From assembly GCA_030457025.1 (NCBI GenBank), contig JAKDSA010000013.1, positions 1-57,672 of the forward strand: a DNA stretch of 57,672 nt, read 5' to 3'. The position numbers and the translations under genes were made by a program. Below the pieces are notes generated by a model, which saw nothing but the letters and a program-made list of their open reading frames with translations, was not told where the DNA came from and did not search any database. Below, one piece after another: positions 7,648 to 17,982 of the stretch; the stretch's first letter is position 1; each line of letters opens with the position of its first letter. The DNA comes from Brevibacterium sp. GTDB lineage: Bacteria; Actinomycetota; Actinomycetes; Actinomycetales; Brevibacteriaceae.

Positions 7648-9165
7648 TTCGACGTCCTCGTCGACCCACGCCTTCGACTTCTCGACGGCCTTGTTCCACA
7701 GTCGGTAGACGCGAGCGACCTTGTCGCCGTCCATCGACGGCTGCCAGCGTTTGCCCTCACGCCAGTTGGCCTTGACGTCTTCCTCACCGTTCCAGAACTT
7801 CACGGCGATACCCGCGGCGTATGCCGCACCCAGAGCCGTGGTCTCGATGACCTCGGGACGGATGACGGGCACGCCGAGGAGGTCCGCCTGGAACTGCATG
7901 AGCGTTTCGTTGGCGACCATGCCGCCGTCGACCTTGAGCTCGGTGAGCCCCACACCCGAATCGAGATCCATCGCATCGAGGACCTCGCGGGACTGGAACG
8001 CGACCGACTCGAGAGCCGCACGAGCGATGTGGTTCTTGTTGACGAAACGGGTCAGCCCCACGAACACACCACGTGCATCGGATGCCCAGTGCGGGGCGAA
8101 GAGACCCGAGAAGGCCGGCACGATGTAGCAGCCGCCGTTGTCGTCGACCTGTTTCGCCAGCGTCTCGACCTCGGGGGCCTCGGAGATGATTCCGAGATTG
8201 TCGCGCAACCACTGCACGAGGGAACCTGTGACGGCGATGGAGCCTTCGAGGGCGTAGACCGCTTCGGCGTCGCCGATCTTGTAGGCCACCGTGGTCAGCA
8301 GGCCGTTCTTACTGGCCACTGGCTCGGTACCGGTATTGATGAGCATGAAGTTGCCGGTGCCATAGGTATTCTTGGCCTGGCCCTTCTCGAAGCACGCCTG
8401 ACCGAAGGTCGCCGCCTGCTGATCACCGAGGATACCGCAGATCGGGGTGTCGATGATGAGGCCGTTCTTGGCGCCGTAGCCGTAGACCTCCGAGCAGGAT
8501 TTGATCTCGGGCAGCATCGAGACGGGGATGCCCATATCGCCGGCGATCTCCTCGTTCCAGTCGAGGCTCTTGACGTTCATGAGCATCGTGCGCGAGGCAT
8601 TCGTGACGTCGGTGACGTGGATTCCGCCGTTGACGCCGCCGGTGAGGTTCCAGATCACCCAGGTGTCCATGGTGCCGAAGAGCAGTTCACCGGCCTCGGC
8701 GGACTCCTTGACGCCGTCGATGTTGTCGAAGACCCACTTGGCCTTCGGTCCGGCGAAGTAGGTGGCCAAGGGCAGACCGACTCGTTCCTTGTACTTGTCG
8801 GGCCCAACGTCTCCGGCGAGTTCGTCGCAGATCTTCTGCGTTCTGGTGTCCTGCCAGACGATCGCGTTGTAGACGGGCTTGCCTGTGTTCTTGTTCCAGA
8901 TCACCGTCGTCTCACGTTGGTTCGTGATGCCCACGCCTTCGAGCTGGTGACGGTTGATGTCGGCGCGGGTCAGGGCCTGCCCGATCGCTTCGTTCGTGTT
9001 TCTGATGATCTCCATCGGGTCGTGTTCGACCCATCCGGCGCGGGGGAAGATCTGTTCGTGTTCGAGTTGGCCCGTGGACACGATCTGCCCGTCGTGGTCG
9101 AAGACGATGGCCCGCGAGGAGGTGGTGCCCTGGTCGATGGCGAGGATGTACTTTTCCTGACTCAT
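7633..9165 (-). CDS. glpK: Glycerol kinase
   Basis: 510 aa FGGY-family kinase; phosphorylates glycerol to sn-glycerol 3-phosphate with ATP. The N-terminus [17 protein letters not shown] carries the phosphate-binding loop, and the C-terminal half has the signature [19 protein letters not shown] (about residues 408-426). Start ATG at 9165 has AGGAG at a good distance; the frame extends further upstream but that part overlaps glpF. Third gene of the glpD-glpF-glpK operon, 37 bp after glpF. Full length for the family. Confidence 0.97.
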   Translation of the reverse strand: MSQEKYILAIDQGTTSSRAIVFDHDGQIVSTGQLEHEQIFPRAGWVEHDPMEIIRNTNEAIGQALTRADINRHQLEGVGITNQRETTVIWNKNTGKPVYNAIVWQDTRTQKICDELAGDVGPDKYKERVGLPLATYFAGPKAKWVFDNIDGVKESAEAGELLFGTMDTWVIWNLTGGVNGGIHVTDVTNASRTMLMNVKSLDWNEEIAGDMGIPVSMLPEIKSCSEVYGYGAKNGLIIDTPICGILGDQQAATFGQACFEKGQAKNTYGTGNFMLINTGTEPVASKNGLLTTVAYKIGDAEAVYALEGSIAVTGSLVQWLRDNLGIISEAPEVETLAKQVDDNGGCYIVPAFSGLFAPHWASDARGVFVGLTRFVNKNHIARAALESVAFQSREVLDAMDLDSGVGLTELKVDGGMVANETLMQFQADLLGVPVIRPEVIETTALGAAYAAGIAVKFWNGEEDVKANWREGKRWQPSMDGDKVARVYRLWNKAVEKSKAWVDEDVEELYS

Positions 9166-9202
9166 TCTGACTCCTATGTCGAGGTGATCTATTGCGGTTG
9201 GC

Positions 9203-9925
9203 TCAGACGAATGCCCGGGAGACCAGTCCGGCGGCGACGGCGCCGACGAGGGGACCGGCGATCGGCACCCATGAGTAGGCCCAGTCGGAACTGCCCTTGT
9301 TCGGGATCGGCAGCAAGGCGTGGACGATGCGCGGCCCGAGGTCGCGTGCGGGGTTGATCGCGTAGCCGGTGGGTCCGCCCAGCGATGCGCCGATGGCGAC
9401 GACGAGAAGGGCGACGGCCAGTGGTCCAAGTTTGTCCGGGGTTCCGCCGAAGAGGAGGATGACGAACACGAGGACGAAGGTGGCGATGACCTCCGTGAGG
9501 AAGTTCCATCCGTAGCTGCGGATCTCTGGTCCGGTGGAGAAGGTGCCGAGGATGTTGCCGGCTTCCTTCTCCTCGTCGTAGTGCTTCTTGTACACGGCCC
9601 AGGCGAGCAAGGCACCGATCATGGCACCGATCATCTCGGCCGCGAGATAGGCAACGGTGTTGGCGAAGGTGACCGGGATGCCGTCTGCGTATTCGCCGGC
9701 TCCGCTGGCGAGGATGCCGAAGGTCACTGCCGGGTTGATGTGCGCACCGGTCTTGTAGGCGACGAAGACACCGGCGAAGACGGCCAGGCCCCAGCCGAAC
9801 GAGATGAGGAGCCAGCCTCCTCCGTTGCCCTTCGTCTTGCCCAGAACGACGTTGGCGACGACGCCGACGCCGAGCAGCGTGAGCATCGCCGTGCCGCCGA
9901 TCTCGAAGAGGAAAATTGTACCCAT
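9203..9925 (-). CDS. glpF: Glycerol facilitator (MIP/aquaporin family)
   Basis: 240 aa membrane channel for passive glycerol entry. Six transmembrane segments and the two half-helices with NPA motifs are visible: HINPAVTFG (about residues 63-71) and [10 protein letters not shown] (about 195-204). The Asp after the second NPA is typical of glycerol-conducting channels as opposed to strict water channels. It lies between glpD (41 bp upstream) and glpK (37 bp downstream), so imported glycerol is trapped by the kinase. Confidence 0.95.
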   Translation of the reverse strand: MGTIFLFEIGGTAMLTLLGVGVVANVVLGKTKGNGGGWLLISFGWGLAVFAGVFVAYKTGAHINPAVTFGILASGAGEYADGIPVTFANTVAYLAAEMIGAMIGALLAWAVYKKHYDEEKEAGNILGTFSTGPEIRSYGWNFLTEVIATFVLVFVILLFGGTPDKLGPLAVALLVVAIGASLGGPTGYAINPARDLGPRIVHALLPIPNKGSSDWAYSWVPIAGPLVGAVAAGLVSRAFV

Positions 9926-9966
9926 ATCTCACAAACTCCTATTGTCTGTTTGTCTAACTGCGGGTC

Positions 9967-11688
9967 TTACGGTTTCAGGGACTCTTCGATGAGTGCTGCG
10001 GCCGAGGCATCGTCGTGGGTGGATTCTGCGGCGATCTGGGCGTCAACGTGGGCGTTGAAGTCAGCGATCTCGCTCGCCTCCCGCTCGTCATCCCAGCCGA
10101 GGATCGGGGCCACGATGGCAGCGACCGCCTCGGCGGAGGCCTTGCCACGGTCTCTGACCTCGTAGTTGAGCCGCATCCGGCGCTCCAGAATATCGCCGAG
10201 GTGGACGGCCCCTTCCGAGGTCGCCGCGTAGTGGGCTTCGGCGCGGAGGTAGCGCTGCGCTCCCGGCAGCGGCCGACCGAGCTCGGGATCCTCGTCGACG
10301 AGGTCGAAGATGTCCTCAACGAGGGTGCCGTAGCGACGGATGAGTCGCTTCACACGGTCTTCGTCCCACCCGTACTTCTCGGCGATGCCGGACTGTCCGC
10401 GTCTCACGGCGCCGACGCCCTGGGCGCCGAGCAGCGGAATCGATTCGGTCAGTGAGCGCCGATCCTTCGCATCGTCGCCGAGGACGAAGTCGACGGCGTC
10501 CTCGGCCATCACGCGATAGGTCGTGAACTTGCCGCCGGCGATGGCTGCCAGAGCGGGCTCGACCTCCATCACAGTGTGTTCGCGCGAGACCTTTGTCGAG
10601 GCCTGTCCCTCCTTGACCACGGGCTGGAGCAGGGGGCGGAGCCCGGAGTAGACGCCGATGACGTCATTGCGGGTGAGTTTTTCGGTCAGGATCGCGTTCG
10701 CATGCTTGAGCAGGTAGTCGATGTCATCGGAGTTGGCCACCGGCGAGTCGACGTCCTGGTCCCACGGGGTGTCCGTGGTGCCGATGACCCAGTAGCCCTC
10801 CCACGGGATCACGAAGAGCACGGACTTCTCCGTCTTCGAGATGATGCCGGTGTTCGGGTCGGCCTTGATCTTGTCCTGGTCGACGGTGATGTGCACGCCC
10901 TTGGAGGCCAGCACCTGGAGCCCGGCATCGGCCTTGGCCAGGTCCTGCTGCTCCTCGGTCCAGACTCCCCCGGCCAGAATCGTGCGGCGGGCGTGGATGT
11001 CGAACTCGCGGCCGGTCATCTCATCACGGGCGCGGACTCCGGAGACCCGGTCCCCGTCGTGAAGGTAGTCGATGACGGAGACGTGGTTGGCCGCTGCTGC
11101 GCCGTAGCCCACAGCGGAGCGGATGAGCGTCATGACGAAACGGGCGTCGTCGACCTTCGCATCGTAGTATTCGAGGGCGCCGACGGCGGCCTCATCGGCA
11201 AGACCAGGGAAATGTGAGGTCAGGGCCTTCTTACTCAGGTGACGGTGCATCGGCACGGCGCGTTTGCGTCCGGGTCGGGTGGCCATCGTGTCATAGAGCA
11301 GAACGCCGGATCCGATGAATGCCCGGTCGATGAGGCGGTGTTCGAAGGGGAAGACGAAGGCCACCGGCTCGACCAGGTGGGTAGCCGTGTGCTGGAGGAG
11401 GAGGTCGCGTTCCTTCAGCGCCTCCGCCACGAGTTTGAAGTCGAGCATCTCCAGGTAGCGCAGTCCGCCGTGCATGAGCTTCGAGGACCGGGATGAGGTG
11501 CCAGAGGCCCAGTCCTTGGCATCGACGACCCCGACCTTGAGTCCGCGGGTGGCCGCGTCGAACGCGGAACCGGCTCCGGTGACGCCTCCGCCGACGACGA
11601 AGACGTCCAGGGGATTGTCGGGGGTGGTGTTCTCGAGGGTGTGCAGGGCTTCATCGCGGAACGATGGGGACAACTCGCCATTTCGCAT
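9967..11688 (-). CDS. glpD: Glycerol-3-phosphate dehydrogenase, FAD-dependent
   Basis: 573 aa flavoprotein oxidising glycerol 3-phosphate to dihydroxyacetone phosphate and passing electrons to the respiratory chain. FAD-binding motif VVGGGVTGAGSAFDAATRG at about residues 31-49, then the family segment SSRSSKLMHGGLRYLE (about 65-80). The C-terminal DAO domain is complete. ATG at 11688 has AAGGA about 12 nt upstream, slightly distant. First gene of the glp operon; the promoter should lie in 11689-11831, where I saw two TCCGA direct repeats but no assignable operator. Confidence 0.96.
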   Translation of the reverse strand: MRNGELSPSFRDEALHTLENTTPDNPLDVFVVGGGVTGAGSAFDAATRGLKVGVVDAKDWASGTSSRSSKLMHGGLRYLEMLDFKLVAEALKERDLLLQHTATHLVEPVAFVFPFEHRLIDRAFIGSGVLLYDTMATRPGRKRAVPMHRHLSKKALTSHFPGLADEAAVGALEYYDAKVDDARFVMTLIRSAVGYGAAAANHVSVIDYLHDGDRVSGVRARDEMTGREFDIHARRTILAGGVWTEEQQDLAKADAGLQVLASKGVHITVDQDKIKADPNTGIISKTEKSVLFVIPWEGYWVIGTTDTPWDQDVDSPVANSDDIDYLLKHANAILTEKLTRNDVIGVYSGLRPLLQPVVKEGQASTKVSREHTVMEVEPALAAIAGGKFTTYRVMAEDAVDFVLGDDAKDRRSLTESIPLLGAQGVGAVRRGQSGIAEKYGWDEDRVKRLIRRYGTLVEDIFDLVDEDPELGRPLPGAQRYLRAEAHYAATSEGAVHLGDILERRMRLNYEVRDRGKASAEAVAAIVAPILGWDDEREASEIADFNAHVDAQIAAESTHDDASAAALIEESLKP

Positions 11689-11831
11689 TGACAGTTCGTT
11701 TCCTTCTCAGAGCGTGTGCGTTCCGACCATTATTGCGCTCCGAACTCAACATGTGATCCGTGCGCGGCAGATAGGGAAAATCTAACAGGCAATGCGCAGA
11801 AGCGAAACACAACGCTCAGATCCGAAAGGGC

Positions 11832-12797
11832 TCACACCAGTTCCACCCGCATCGCCGAGGATGTCTCCGCAGAATCGAGCAAGTCGAGTTTGCGCATGAT
11901 GATGCCTTCACGCAGTGCCCATGGGGAGATGTTCATGACATTGACGTCGAAGATCGCGAACGCTGCATCGGCGACGATGGCGCCGGCAAGGACCTGACCG
12001 GCCCGCGCCTGGGAGACCCCCGGCAGCGTCGCACGTTCTTCCGGTGTCCGGGAGGACAGAGTCTCTATGATTCCTGCGAGATCGCGGCGGAAGAGTTTGC
12101 GCGGGGCGTAGATGCCGTCCCCGCTCGGTGCCGCACCCGCGATCCGGGCCAGTGAACGGAATGTCTTCGACGATCCCACCACCTGATCGGCAGAGCCCAC
12201 ACGGTTGATCTTGCCGGCGATGCGGCCGATCTGGGCCCGGGCGTACTTCTGCAGGCCGTGGACGTCCTCGGCGCTGGGCAGAGGATCGGGGAGGAAATCG
12301 GAATAGGTGCGACCGGCGCCCAGCGGCACGGACACTGCCGCTTCCGGGTACTCATCCTGTCCGGCAGCGATCTCGAGGGAGCCGCCGCCGATGTCGAGCA
12401 GCAGGATCTTCCCTGCCGACCAGCCGAACCACCGCCTGACCGCGAGGAACGTCACCCGCGCTTCGTCCTTGCCCGACATCACGTTGAGAGTGACACCGAG
12501 CTGCGAGTTGATCGCGTCGATGAGCTCGGCACCGTTCGGTGCGTCCCTGATCGCCGAGGTGGCGAACGCCAGGATCTGCTCCGACCCTTGGTCTTCGGCG
12601 ATCTCCACCGCCTCGGCGATGAAGCTGTGCAGACGTTCCTGACCTGCAGCGTCGATCATGCCGTCGTCGCCGAGGTACTCCGCGAGGCGCAGGATCTCCT
12701 TGTGCGAGGTGGCGGGCAGGGGAGGGGCTCCGACATGGGCGTCGACCACGAGGAGGTGGACGCTGTTGGAACCGATGTCGAGGACTGCTAGGCGCAT
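11832..12797 (-). CDS. Ppx/GppA family phosphatase
   Basis: 321 aa, the short actinobacterial form, acting on polyphosphate or pppGpp. ASKHA-fold motifs: AVLDIGSNSVHLLVVD at the N-terminus and LLLDIGGGSLEIAAG at about residues 126-140. In mycobacteria a ppx gene lies close to the TIM-barrel gene and proC; here these are separated by the GNAT and glp genes but share strand. It follows the hydratase after 76 bp and may have its own promoter. Substrate choice cannot be told from sequence. Confidence 0.9.
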   Translation of the reverse strand: MRLAVLDIGSNSVHLLVVDAHVGAPPLPATSHKEILRLAEYLGDDGMIDAAGQERLHSFIAEAVEIAEDQGSEQILAFATSAIRDAPNGAELIDAINSQLGVTLNVMSGKDEARVTFLAVRRWFGWSAGKILLLDIGGGSLEIAAGQDEYPEAAVSVPLGAGRTYSDFLPDPLPSAEDVHGLQKYARAQIGRIAGKINRVGSADQVVGSSKTFRSLARIAGAAPSGDGIYAPRKLFRRDLAGIIETLSSRTPEERATLPGVSQARAGQVLAGAIVADAAFAIFDVNVMNISPWALREGIIMRKLDLLDSAETSSAMRVELV

Positions 12798-12873
12798 TCG
12801 ATCAGTTTAACCATAGGAGGCGGGTTTTCCGGACCGCAGTCACCGGTCTGAGGAGCAATTGCCACCACGGTGC

Positions 12874-13689
12874 TCACTGCGTTGACCAGTCCGTTGCGGC
12901 GAAGCCGAACTCGGGCGCACGTTTGGCGAAGAAGGCCTCCTGGCCGCGCGCGATCTCGTCCTGATAGGCCTCGTCGAGCCACTGCGGTGGGTTGAAGGCC
13001 GCACTGTCAACAGCGTCAGCGTTCTCCGTCAGCTCGCCTGCGAGGACCGCCTTCGACCCGATCTGGGACAGCCGTGAGAGTCCGACGATCTTCTCCCCCA
13101 TCGTCTGTGCCGCTTCCAGTGGAGTCTCGGAGACCTCATGGAAGAAACCGAGCTCGCGCATCGTCTCGAACGTCACGATCGAGGCTGTGACCAGCAGGTA
13201 CCTGGCCCAGGAATCACCGAGGACAGCGGCCAGCCGGAGGGTCGGTCCCGGCGGGTAGACGAGGCCGAGCTTCGCTGCGGTGACGCCGAAGATCGAGCCG
13301 GGGGCGGCGATGCGGATGTCGCAGGCGGCGGCGATCTCGGTGCCCCCGCCGACGCAGTTGCCGGTGATGGCCGCAATGGTCGTCGTTCGGGCATCGGCCA
13401 CGGCCGCCTCGGCGGTGGAATTGAGCTCCCAGAAGTCGGCCAGCGCCACGTTGAGGTCCGCGATGTCGGAACCGGCGGAGAAGTGCCCGGCCGCACCGGT
13501 GATCACCAGCGCCCCGATCGAGTCATCGGCGTCGACACCGGCGATGATGTCCGGCAGTGCCCGCCACATCGGACGAGAGATGGCGTTGCGCTTTTCGGGC
13601 CGATCAATGACGAGGGTTCCGACTCCACCAGAGACGGTGAAGTCGAAACCCTCGAGATCGACCGGACGGTAGGTTCCGTCAACGGTCAT
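12874..13689 (-). CDS. Enoyl-CoA hydratase/isomerase family protein
   Basis: 271 aa crotonase-fold protein. The oxyanion-hole regions are visible as KRNAISRPM and GHFSAGSDIADL (about residues 70-81), and the second as ITGNCVGGGTEIAAACD. The usual catalytic Glu pair is not evident at canonical sites, so hydratase activity is not assured. I prefer ATG at 13689, with AAAGG 8 nt upstream, over 13695. It follows prpC by about 25 bp on the same strand, so it is probably co-transcribed with the methylcitrate genes, though it is not a standard part of that cycle. Confidence 0.85.
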   Translation of the reverse strand: MTVDGTYRPVDLEGFDFTVSGGVGTLVIDRPEKRNAISRPMWRALPDIIAGVDADDSIGALVITGAAGHFSAGSDIADLNVALADFWELNSTAEAAVADARTTTIAAITGNCVGGGTEIAAACDIRIAAPGSIFGVTAAKLGLVYPPGPTLRLAAVLGDSWARYLLVTASIVTFETMRELGFFHEVSETPLEAAQTMGEKIVGLSRLSQIGSKAVLAGELTENADAVDSAAFNPPQWLDEAYQDEIARGQEAFFAKRAPEFGFAATDWSTQ

Positions 13690-13715
13690 GTACATAGCCT
13701 TTCAGCTGCGGCGCT

Positions 13716-14837
13716 TCAGCCCCGGTCGTCGGGGACTTCGCGCTGATCGTGACCGTCGTAGGCGCTCAGCGGGCGGATCAGGGCGTTGTCGGCCTGCTGT
13801 TCCATGATGTGAGCGGTCCAGCCGGTGATGCGGGCAATGACGAAGATCGGGGTGAACTGATCGGTGTCGAAGCCCATGAGGTGGTACGCCGGACCCGAGG
13901 GGTAGTCGAGGTTCGGGTAGATGCCCTTGCGCTCGACGAAGTCTTCCTCGAAGGCGTTGTAGAGGTCGAGCAGATCGGTTGCGCCCTTGGCCGCGACCAT
14001 GTCCTCGAAGGCCTTGCGCATGGTCGGCACACGCGAGTCGCCGTTCTTGTAGACACGGTGACCGAAGCCCATGATCTTGGACTTCTTCGCCAGAGCGTCG
14101 TCGATCCAGGCCGAAGCCTTGTCGGCGGTGCCGACCTCTTCGAGCATCGCCATGACCGCCTCGTTGGCGCCGCCGTGCAGGGGCCCCTTGAGAGCGCCGA
14201 TGCCACCGGCGACCGCCGAGTACAGATCAGACGTCGTGGAGGTGATGACACGGCTGGTGAACGTCGAAGCGTTGAACGAGTGCTCCGCGTAGAGGATCAT
14301 CGAGATGTCGAAGCAGCGCACGACCTCCTCGGCGGGAACCTCGTCGAAGACCATCTTGAAGAAGTTCGCGGCGTAGCCGAGGTCCTTCGTCGGTGCGATC
14401 GGATCGAGTCCGTGGCGGCGACGGTGATCGATGGCCACGATCGTCGGCAGCTGCGCGTAGAGACGCTCGGCCTTCGCGAGGTTGGCTTCGGCACCTTCCA
14501 CGTCAGCATCGGGGTCGACAGCACCAAGGTAGGCCACCGCGGTCTGCACCACGTGCATCGGGTGGCAGTCCTTGGGCAGGTCGAGGATGAGCTGGACGAG
14601 CTTGTCGTCGATGGTCCGCTGAGCACGCTCGCGGGCCGTGAACTCCTCGAGCTGAGCCGCCGTCGGCAGTTCGCCGTTCCAGATCAGGTAAGAGACTTCC
14701 TCGGAGCTGCACTTGGCAGCGAGCTCCTGCACGGGGTAACCGCGGTAGGTGAGCGAGTTCGTTTCCTGGACTACTTTCGAAACGGCCGTGGTATCGACGA
14801 CGACGCCGGCGAGGCCCTTCTTGATTTCTTCGGTCAC
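13716..14837 (-). CDS. prpC: 2-methylcitrate synthase
   Basis: 373 aa citrate-synthase-family enzyme, short form, condensing propionyl-CoA with oxaloacetate. Motifs include EHSFNASTFTSRVITST, GPLHGGANEAVMAML and GFGHRVYKNGDSRVPTM, which contain the catalytic His residues, and the active-site Asp in YNAFEEDF. The operon context with prpB and prpD separates it from the general citrate synthase. Its start overlaps the prpB stop (ATGA at 14834-14837). Confidence 0.94.
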   Translation of the reverse strand: MTEEIKKGLAGVVVDTTAVSKVVQETNSLTYRGYPVQELAAKCSSEEVSYLIWNGELPTAAQLEEFTARERAQRTIDDKLVQLILDLPKDCHPMHVVQTAVAYLGAVDPDADVEGAEANLAKAERLYAQLPTIVAIDHRRRHGLDPIAPTKDLGYAANFFKMVFDEVPAEEVVRCFDISMILYAEHSFNASTFTSRVITSTTSDLYSAVAGGIGALKGPLHGGANEAVMAMLEEVGTADKASAWIDDALAKKSKIMGFGHRVYKNGDSRVPTMRKAFEDMVAAKGATDLLDLYNAFEEDFVERKGIYPNLDYPSGPAYHLMGFDTDQFTPIFVIARITGWTAHIMEQQADNALIRPLSAYDGHDQREVPDDRG

Positions 14838-15739
14838 TGGTGACCCTCCTGTGAAAAGTTGAATACGGCAGCGTCAAAATCGTTGTACGCAGCGTAGTCG
14901 ATCGTGTCGTACAGGTCCGCACGGGTCTGCATTCCCTCGAGCAGGTCCACCTGGGTGCCCTGGTCGCGAATGGTCTGCAGGCCCGATTTGATCGCACCCA
15001 TGGCGAGACGCAGAGTAGTGACCGGGTAGATCACGACTTTGACTCCGACGTTCGCCAACTGCTCGGTCGTGAACAGTTCGCTCTTACCGAATTCTGTCAT
15101 GTTCGCCAGAATCGGCACATCCACGCTGCTGGCGAGTTTCTCGAATTCGCCCAAGTCGCGCATGGCTTCGGGAAAGATGAGGTCTGCGCCGGCGTCGACG
15201 TAGGCCTTGGCGCGGTCGATCGCCGCGTCGAGTCCTTCGCCTGCTCGGGAGTCGGTGCGGGCGCTGATGACGAAGTTCTCGTCCCGGCGGCCCTTGACGG
15301 CGGCTTTGATGCGCTTGCTCATCTCGGCAGCGGTGACAACCTCTTTTCCGTCGAGGTGGCCGCAGCGCTTCGGGTTCACCTGATCCTCGAGGTGCATCCC
15401 CGAGATTCCGGCGTCTTCGAATTCCTGGATGGTGCGCGCCACGTTCATGGCTTCGCCCCAGCCCGTGTCGGCGTCGATGAAGGTCGGCAGGTTCGTCACT
15501 CGGGCGATGTTGCGTCCGTGATCGGCCACCTCGGTCAGCGTGGTCAGTCCGATATCGGGCAGGCCCATGGCTGCAGAGAAGGCGCCGCCGGAGATGTAGA
15601 CGCCCTCGAAACCGGTCTGCTCGATGATCTGAGCGTTGATCGGGTTGATGGCGCCGGGGAACTGAACGATCTGGTCACCGGCGAGGAGCTCGCGGAACTT
15701 CGCGCGGCGCTCGGCCGGCGTTGCTGTCGCGCCCAACAT
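14834..15739 (-). CDS. prpB: 2-methylisocitrate lyase
   Basis: 301 aa; cleaves 2-methylisocitrate to pyruvate and succinate. PEP mutase/isocitrate lyase superfamily barrel with FPGAINPINAQIIEQTGF near the N-terminus, DADTGWGEAMNVARTI (metal site) and the catalytic-loop signature PKRCGHLDGKEVV (about residues 124-136). It overlaps prpD by 1 bp (TGATG) and prpC by 4 bp, indicating tight translational coupling. Confidence 0.96.
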   Translation of the reverse strand: MLGATATPAERRAKFRELLAGDQIVQFPGAINPINAQIIEQTGFEGVYISGGAFSAAMGLPDIGLTTLTEVADHGRNIARVTNLPTFIDADTGWGEAMNVARTIQEFEDAGISGMHLEDQVNPKRCGHLDGKEVVTAAEMSKRIKAAVKGRRDENFVISARTDSRAGEGLDAAIDRAKAYVDAGADLIFPEAMRDLGEFEKLASSVDVPILANMTEFGKSELFTTEQLANVGVKVVIYPVTTLRLAMGAIKSGLQTIRDQGTQVDLLEGMQTRADLYDTIDYAAYNDFDAAVFNFSQEGHQ

Positions 15740-17235
15740 CAGAAGATTCCCTTCGAACCGGTGTGCTCGAGTCCGTCGACGGTGAAGCTGAGTTCGGCCA
15801 CACCCTTGGCGTCGAGGTTCTCGAGGTTCTCGGCCAGGTCGATGAAACGAGTCTGCTCGGCACCGGTGAGGATGCCCTCGGACAGGGTCTTGAATTTCTC
15901 GATGTAGTTCGCGCGGGCGAAGGGACGGGCACCGAAGGGGTGCGCATCGGCCACGGCGATCTCGTCGACCAGCGTCGAGCCGTCCTCGAATTCGATCTCG
16001 ACGCGGCCGCCGAAGGCCTTCTCATTGGGATCGGTCGAGTGGTAGCGGCGAGTCCATTCCTTGTCTTCGGTGGTCTCGATCTTGTGCCACAGCTTCACGG
16101 TCTCCGGGCGCCCGGCGCGCTCAGGAGCGTAGGAAGCCTCGTGGTGCCAGCCCTGATCCTCCATGGCCACGGCGAAGATGTACATGATCGAGTGGTCGAG
16201 GGTCTCACGGCTGGCCCCCGGATCCATCTTCTGCGGATCGTTCGCGCCGGTGCCGATGACATTGTGCGTGTGGTGCGAGGTGTGGATGACGACGCGCTTG
16301 ATGTTCGACAGATCTTCGATCTGGCCGCCGAGCTTGCGGGCGAGGTCGATGAGAGCCTGCGCCTGATACTCGGCGGAGTGCTCCTTGGTGTAGGTGTCGA
16401 GGATCGCGCGCTTAGCCTCACCCGCACCGGGCAGAGGAATGGTGTAGCGGGCCTCGGGTCCGGACAGGATCCAGGCGATGAAGCCGTCTTCACCTTCGTA
16501 GATCGGGTTGGGCGCGCCTTCGCCGCGCATGGCACGGTCGACGGATTCGACGGCCATCTTGCCGGCGAATGCGGGGGCATGTGCCTTCCACGACGAGATC
16601 TCGCCCTTGCGAGACTGACGGGTCGCGGTGGTCACGTGCAGGGCCTGCTGGATCGCCTGGAAGGTGACCTCGGTATCGAGGCCGAGCATGGCGCCGATGC
16701 CGGCGGCCGCGGATGGGCCGAGGTGGGCGACGTGGTCGATCTTGTGCTCGTGCAGGCACATTCCCTTGACCAGATCGACCTGGATCTCATAGCCGGTGGC
16801 GATGCCGTTGATGAGGTCCTTGCCGCTGATGCCCTTGTGCTGGGCAACCGCGAGGACCGGTGGGATGTTGTCGCCGGGGTGCGAGTACTCGGCGGCGAGG
16901 AAGGTGTCATGGAAGTCGAGTTCGCGAACGGCGACTCCGTTTGCCCAGGCCGCCCATTCCGGGGAGAAGCGCTCGCCCAGGGGCAGGCCGAAGACGGTGG
17001 CTCCGGGTGTGTACGGGTGAGTCTGTGCCTGTTCGCGAGCGTGCAGCGGTGCCGAGCGGCGCACCGAGGCCGCGGCCACCGAAGCGTTGTCGATGACGCG
17101 GTTGATCACCATTTCGGTGACATCGGAGTCCACCGGTGTCGTATCGGATGCGACCTCGGCGATCTTCCAGGCGAGCTGGTCTTCGCGAGCCAGGTTCTCT
17201 GAGCTCTTATGCGTGCGGACTTCATGATCGATCAT
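15739..17235 (-). CDS. prpD: 2-methylcitrate dehydratase
   Basis: 498 aa MmgE/PrpD-family protein converting 2-methylcitrate to 2-methyl-cis-aconitate. N-terminal all-helical region then the C-terminal domain, with [17 protein letters not shown] around residues 225-240. ATG at 17235 follows AAGGGG plus a 6-nt spacer, better than the frame start at 17289. It is the first gene of prpD-prpB-prpC(-hydratase). An almost perfect 18-bp palindrome lies about 100 bp upstream. No prpR regulator gene is adjacent, unlike some actinobacteria. Confidence 0.95.
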   Translation of the reverse strand: MIDHEVRTHKSSENLAREDQLAWKIAEVASDTTPVDSDVTEMVINRVIDNASVAAASVRRSAPLHAREQAQTHPYTPGATVFGLPLGERFSPEWAAWANGVAVRELDFHDTFLAAEYSHPGDNIPPVLAVAQHKGISGKDLINGIATGYEIQVDLVKGMCLHEHKIDHVAHLGPSAAAGIGAMLGLDTEVTFQAIQQALHVTTATRQSRKGEISSWKAHAPAFAGKMAVESVDRAMRGEGAPNPIYEGEDGFIAWILSGPEARYTIPLPGAGEAKRAILDTYTKEHSAEYQAQALIDLARKLGGQIEDLSNIKRVVIHTSHHTHNVIGTGANDPQKMDPGASRETLDHSIMYIFAVAMEDQGWHHEASYAPERAGRPETVKLWHKIETTEDKEWTRRYHSTDPNEKAFGGRVEIEFEDGSTLVDEIAVADAHPFGARPFARANYIEKFKTLSEGILTGAEQTRFIDLAENLENLDAKGVAELSFTVDGLEHTGSKGIF

Positions 17236-17332
17236 GGTTAACCCCTTCAAACGTCCTTGACCGTTCAGGTCTGGCAGTGGCTGACTCAACTGTAGGTTAC
17301 GTCACGTCACTGTCACGGTCTGGCCAGAATTT

Positions 17333-17350
17333 TATCTCGATATCAAGATA
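17333..17350. promoter_or_regulatory. Palindromic operator candidate upstream of prpD
   Basis: TATCTCGATATCAAGATA is an inverted repeat with 16 of 18 positions symmetric, lying in the 201-bp divergent spacer between prpD and the NUDIX-family gene. Palindromes with ATCTTGATAT half-sites are typical of MarR-type and similar dimeric regulators. Its distance from prpD (98 bp) fits a promoter-proximal site. The regulator is not identified. Confidence 0.55.
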
Positions 17351-17436
17351 CTTTACCCGACTGCAGCGAGTTGGCACCACCCGACCCATCCAGCGAACCC
17401 ATCGAGCCGGCCAGTGAACTGTGCCACAATGAAGTC

Positions 17437-17976
17437 ATGACGCGCACTGCTCTGGACTTCGACGACAACTGGTTCGATGATGAGGAGTTCGCTCAGCTGC
17501 GACGACGCCTGCCGATCCCCTATGTCAATGCGATTCCCGTGCGTGTGGGCCAATCAGGAAACGTCGAGCGGATCGGGCTGCTGCTGCGCAGTCTTGATGA
17601 CGGAACCTTGGGCCGGGAGGTCGTCGGCGGACGCATCCGCTTCCATGAGAGCATCCGCACAGCGCTGATGCGCCATGCGGAGAACGACCTCGGCCCCATG
17701 GCCCTGCCGGTCATCCCGCCCGCAATCTCACCATTCCACATCGCCGAGTACTTCCCCACAGAGGGATCATCTCTTCTCCATGACCCCCGCCAGCATGCGA
17801 TCTCGATGTGCTTCATCCTCGAAGTCCGCGGCGAATGCACTCCCCGCGCCGATGCGCTGAGCCTCGACTGGCTGACTCCGGAGGAGGCCCTGCGCCCCGA
17901 TATCGTCGGGGAGATGTGCCACGGTCAGGAGCACATCCTCCGCTGCGCACTGGCCCACATGGGCTTCGCAATCTGA
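17437..17976 (+). CDS. NUDIX-hydrolase-family protein (DUF4916-like)
   Basis: 179 aa from ATG at 17437 (GAAG just upstream). Resembles the short actinobacterial family annotated as NUDIX-like/DUF4916: N-terminal DDEEFAQLRRRLPIPYVNAIPV, a loop GLLLRSLDDGTLGREVVGGRI, then PPAISPFHIAEYFP and a C-terminal helix. A canonical Nudix box (GX5EX7REUXEEXGU) is not recognisable, so catalytic activity is doubtful. Divergent from prpD; the universal stress gene follows after 116 bp. Confidence 0.75.
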   Translation: MTRTALDFDDNWFDDEEFAQLRRRLPIPYVNAIPVRVGQSGNVERIGLLLRSLDDGTLGREVVGGRIRFHESIRTALMRHAENDLGPMALPVIPPAISPFHIAEYFPTEGSSLLHDPRQHAISMCFILEVRGECTPRADALSLDWLTPEEALRPDIVGEMCHGQEHILRCALAHMGFAI

Positions 17977-17982
17977 CGGTTT

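Noticed and set aside
8029..9357. 442-aa open frame antisense to glpK and glpF
   Set aside because: Antisense to two well-supported genes; Gly/Asp/Val-rich composition typical of shadow frames.
15721..17202. 493-aa open frame antisense to prpD and the prpB start
   Set aside because: Same cause; prpD is clearly the coding strand.
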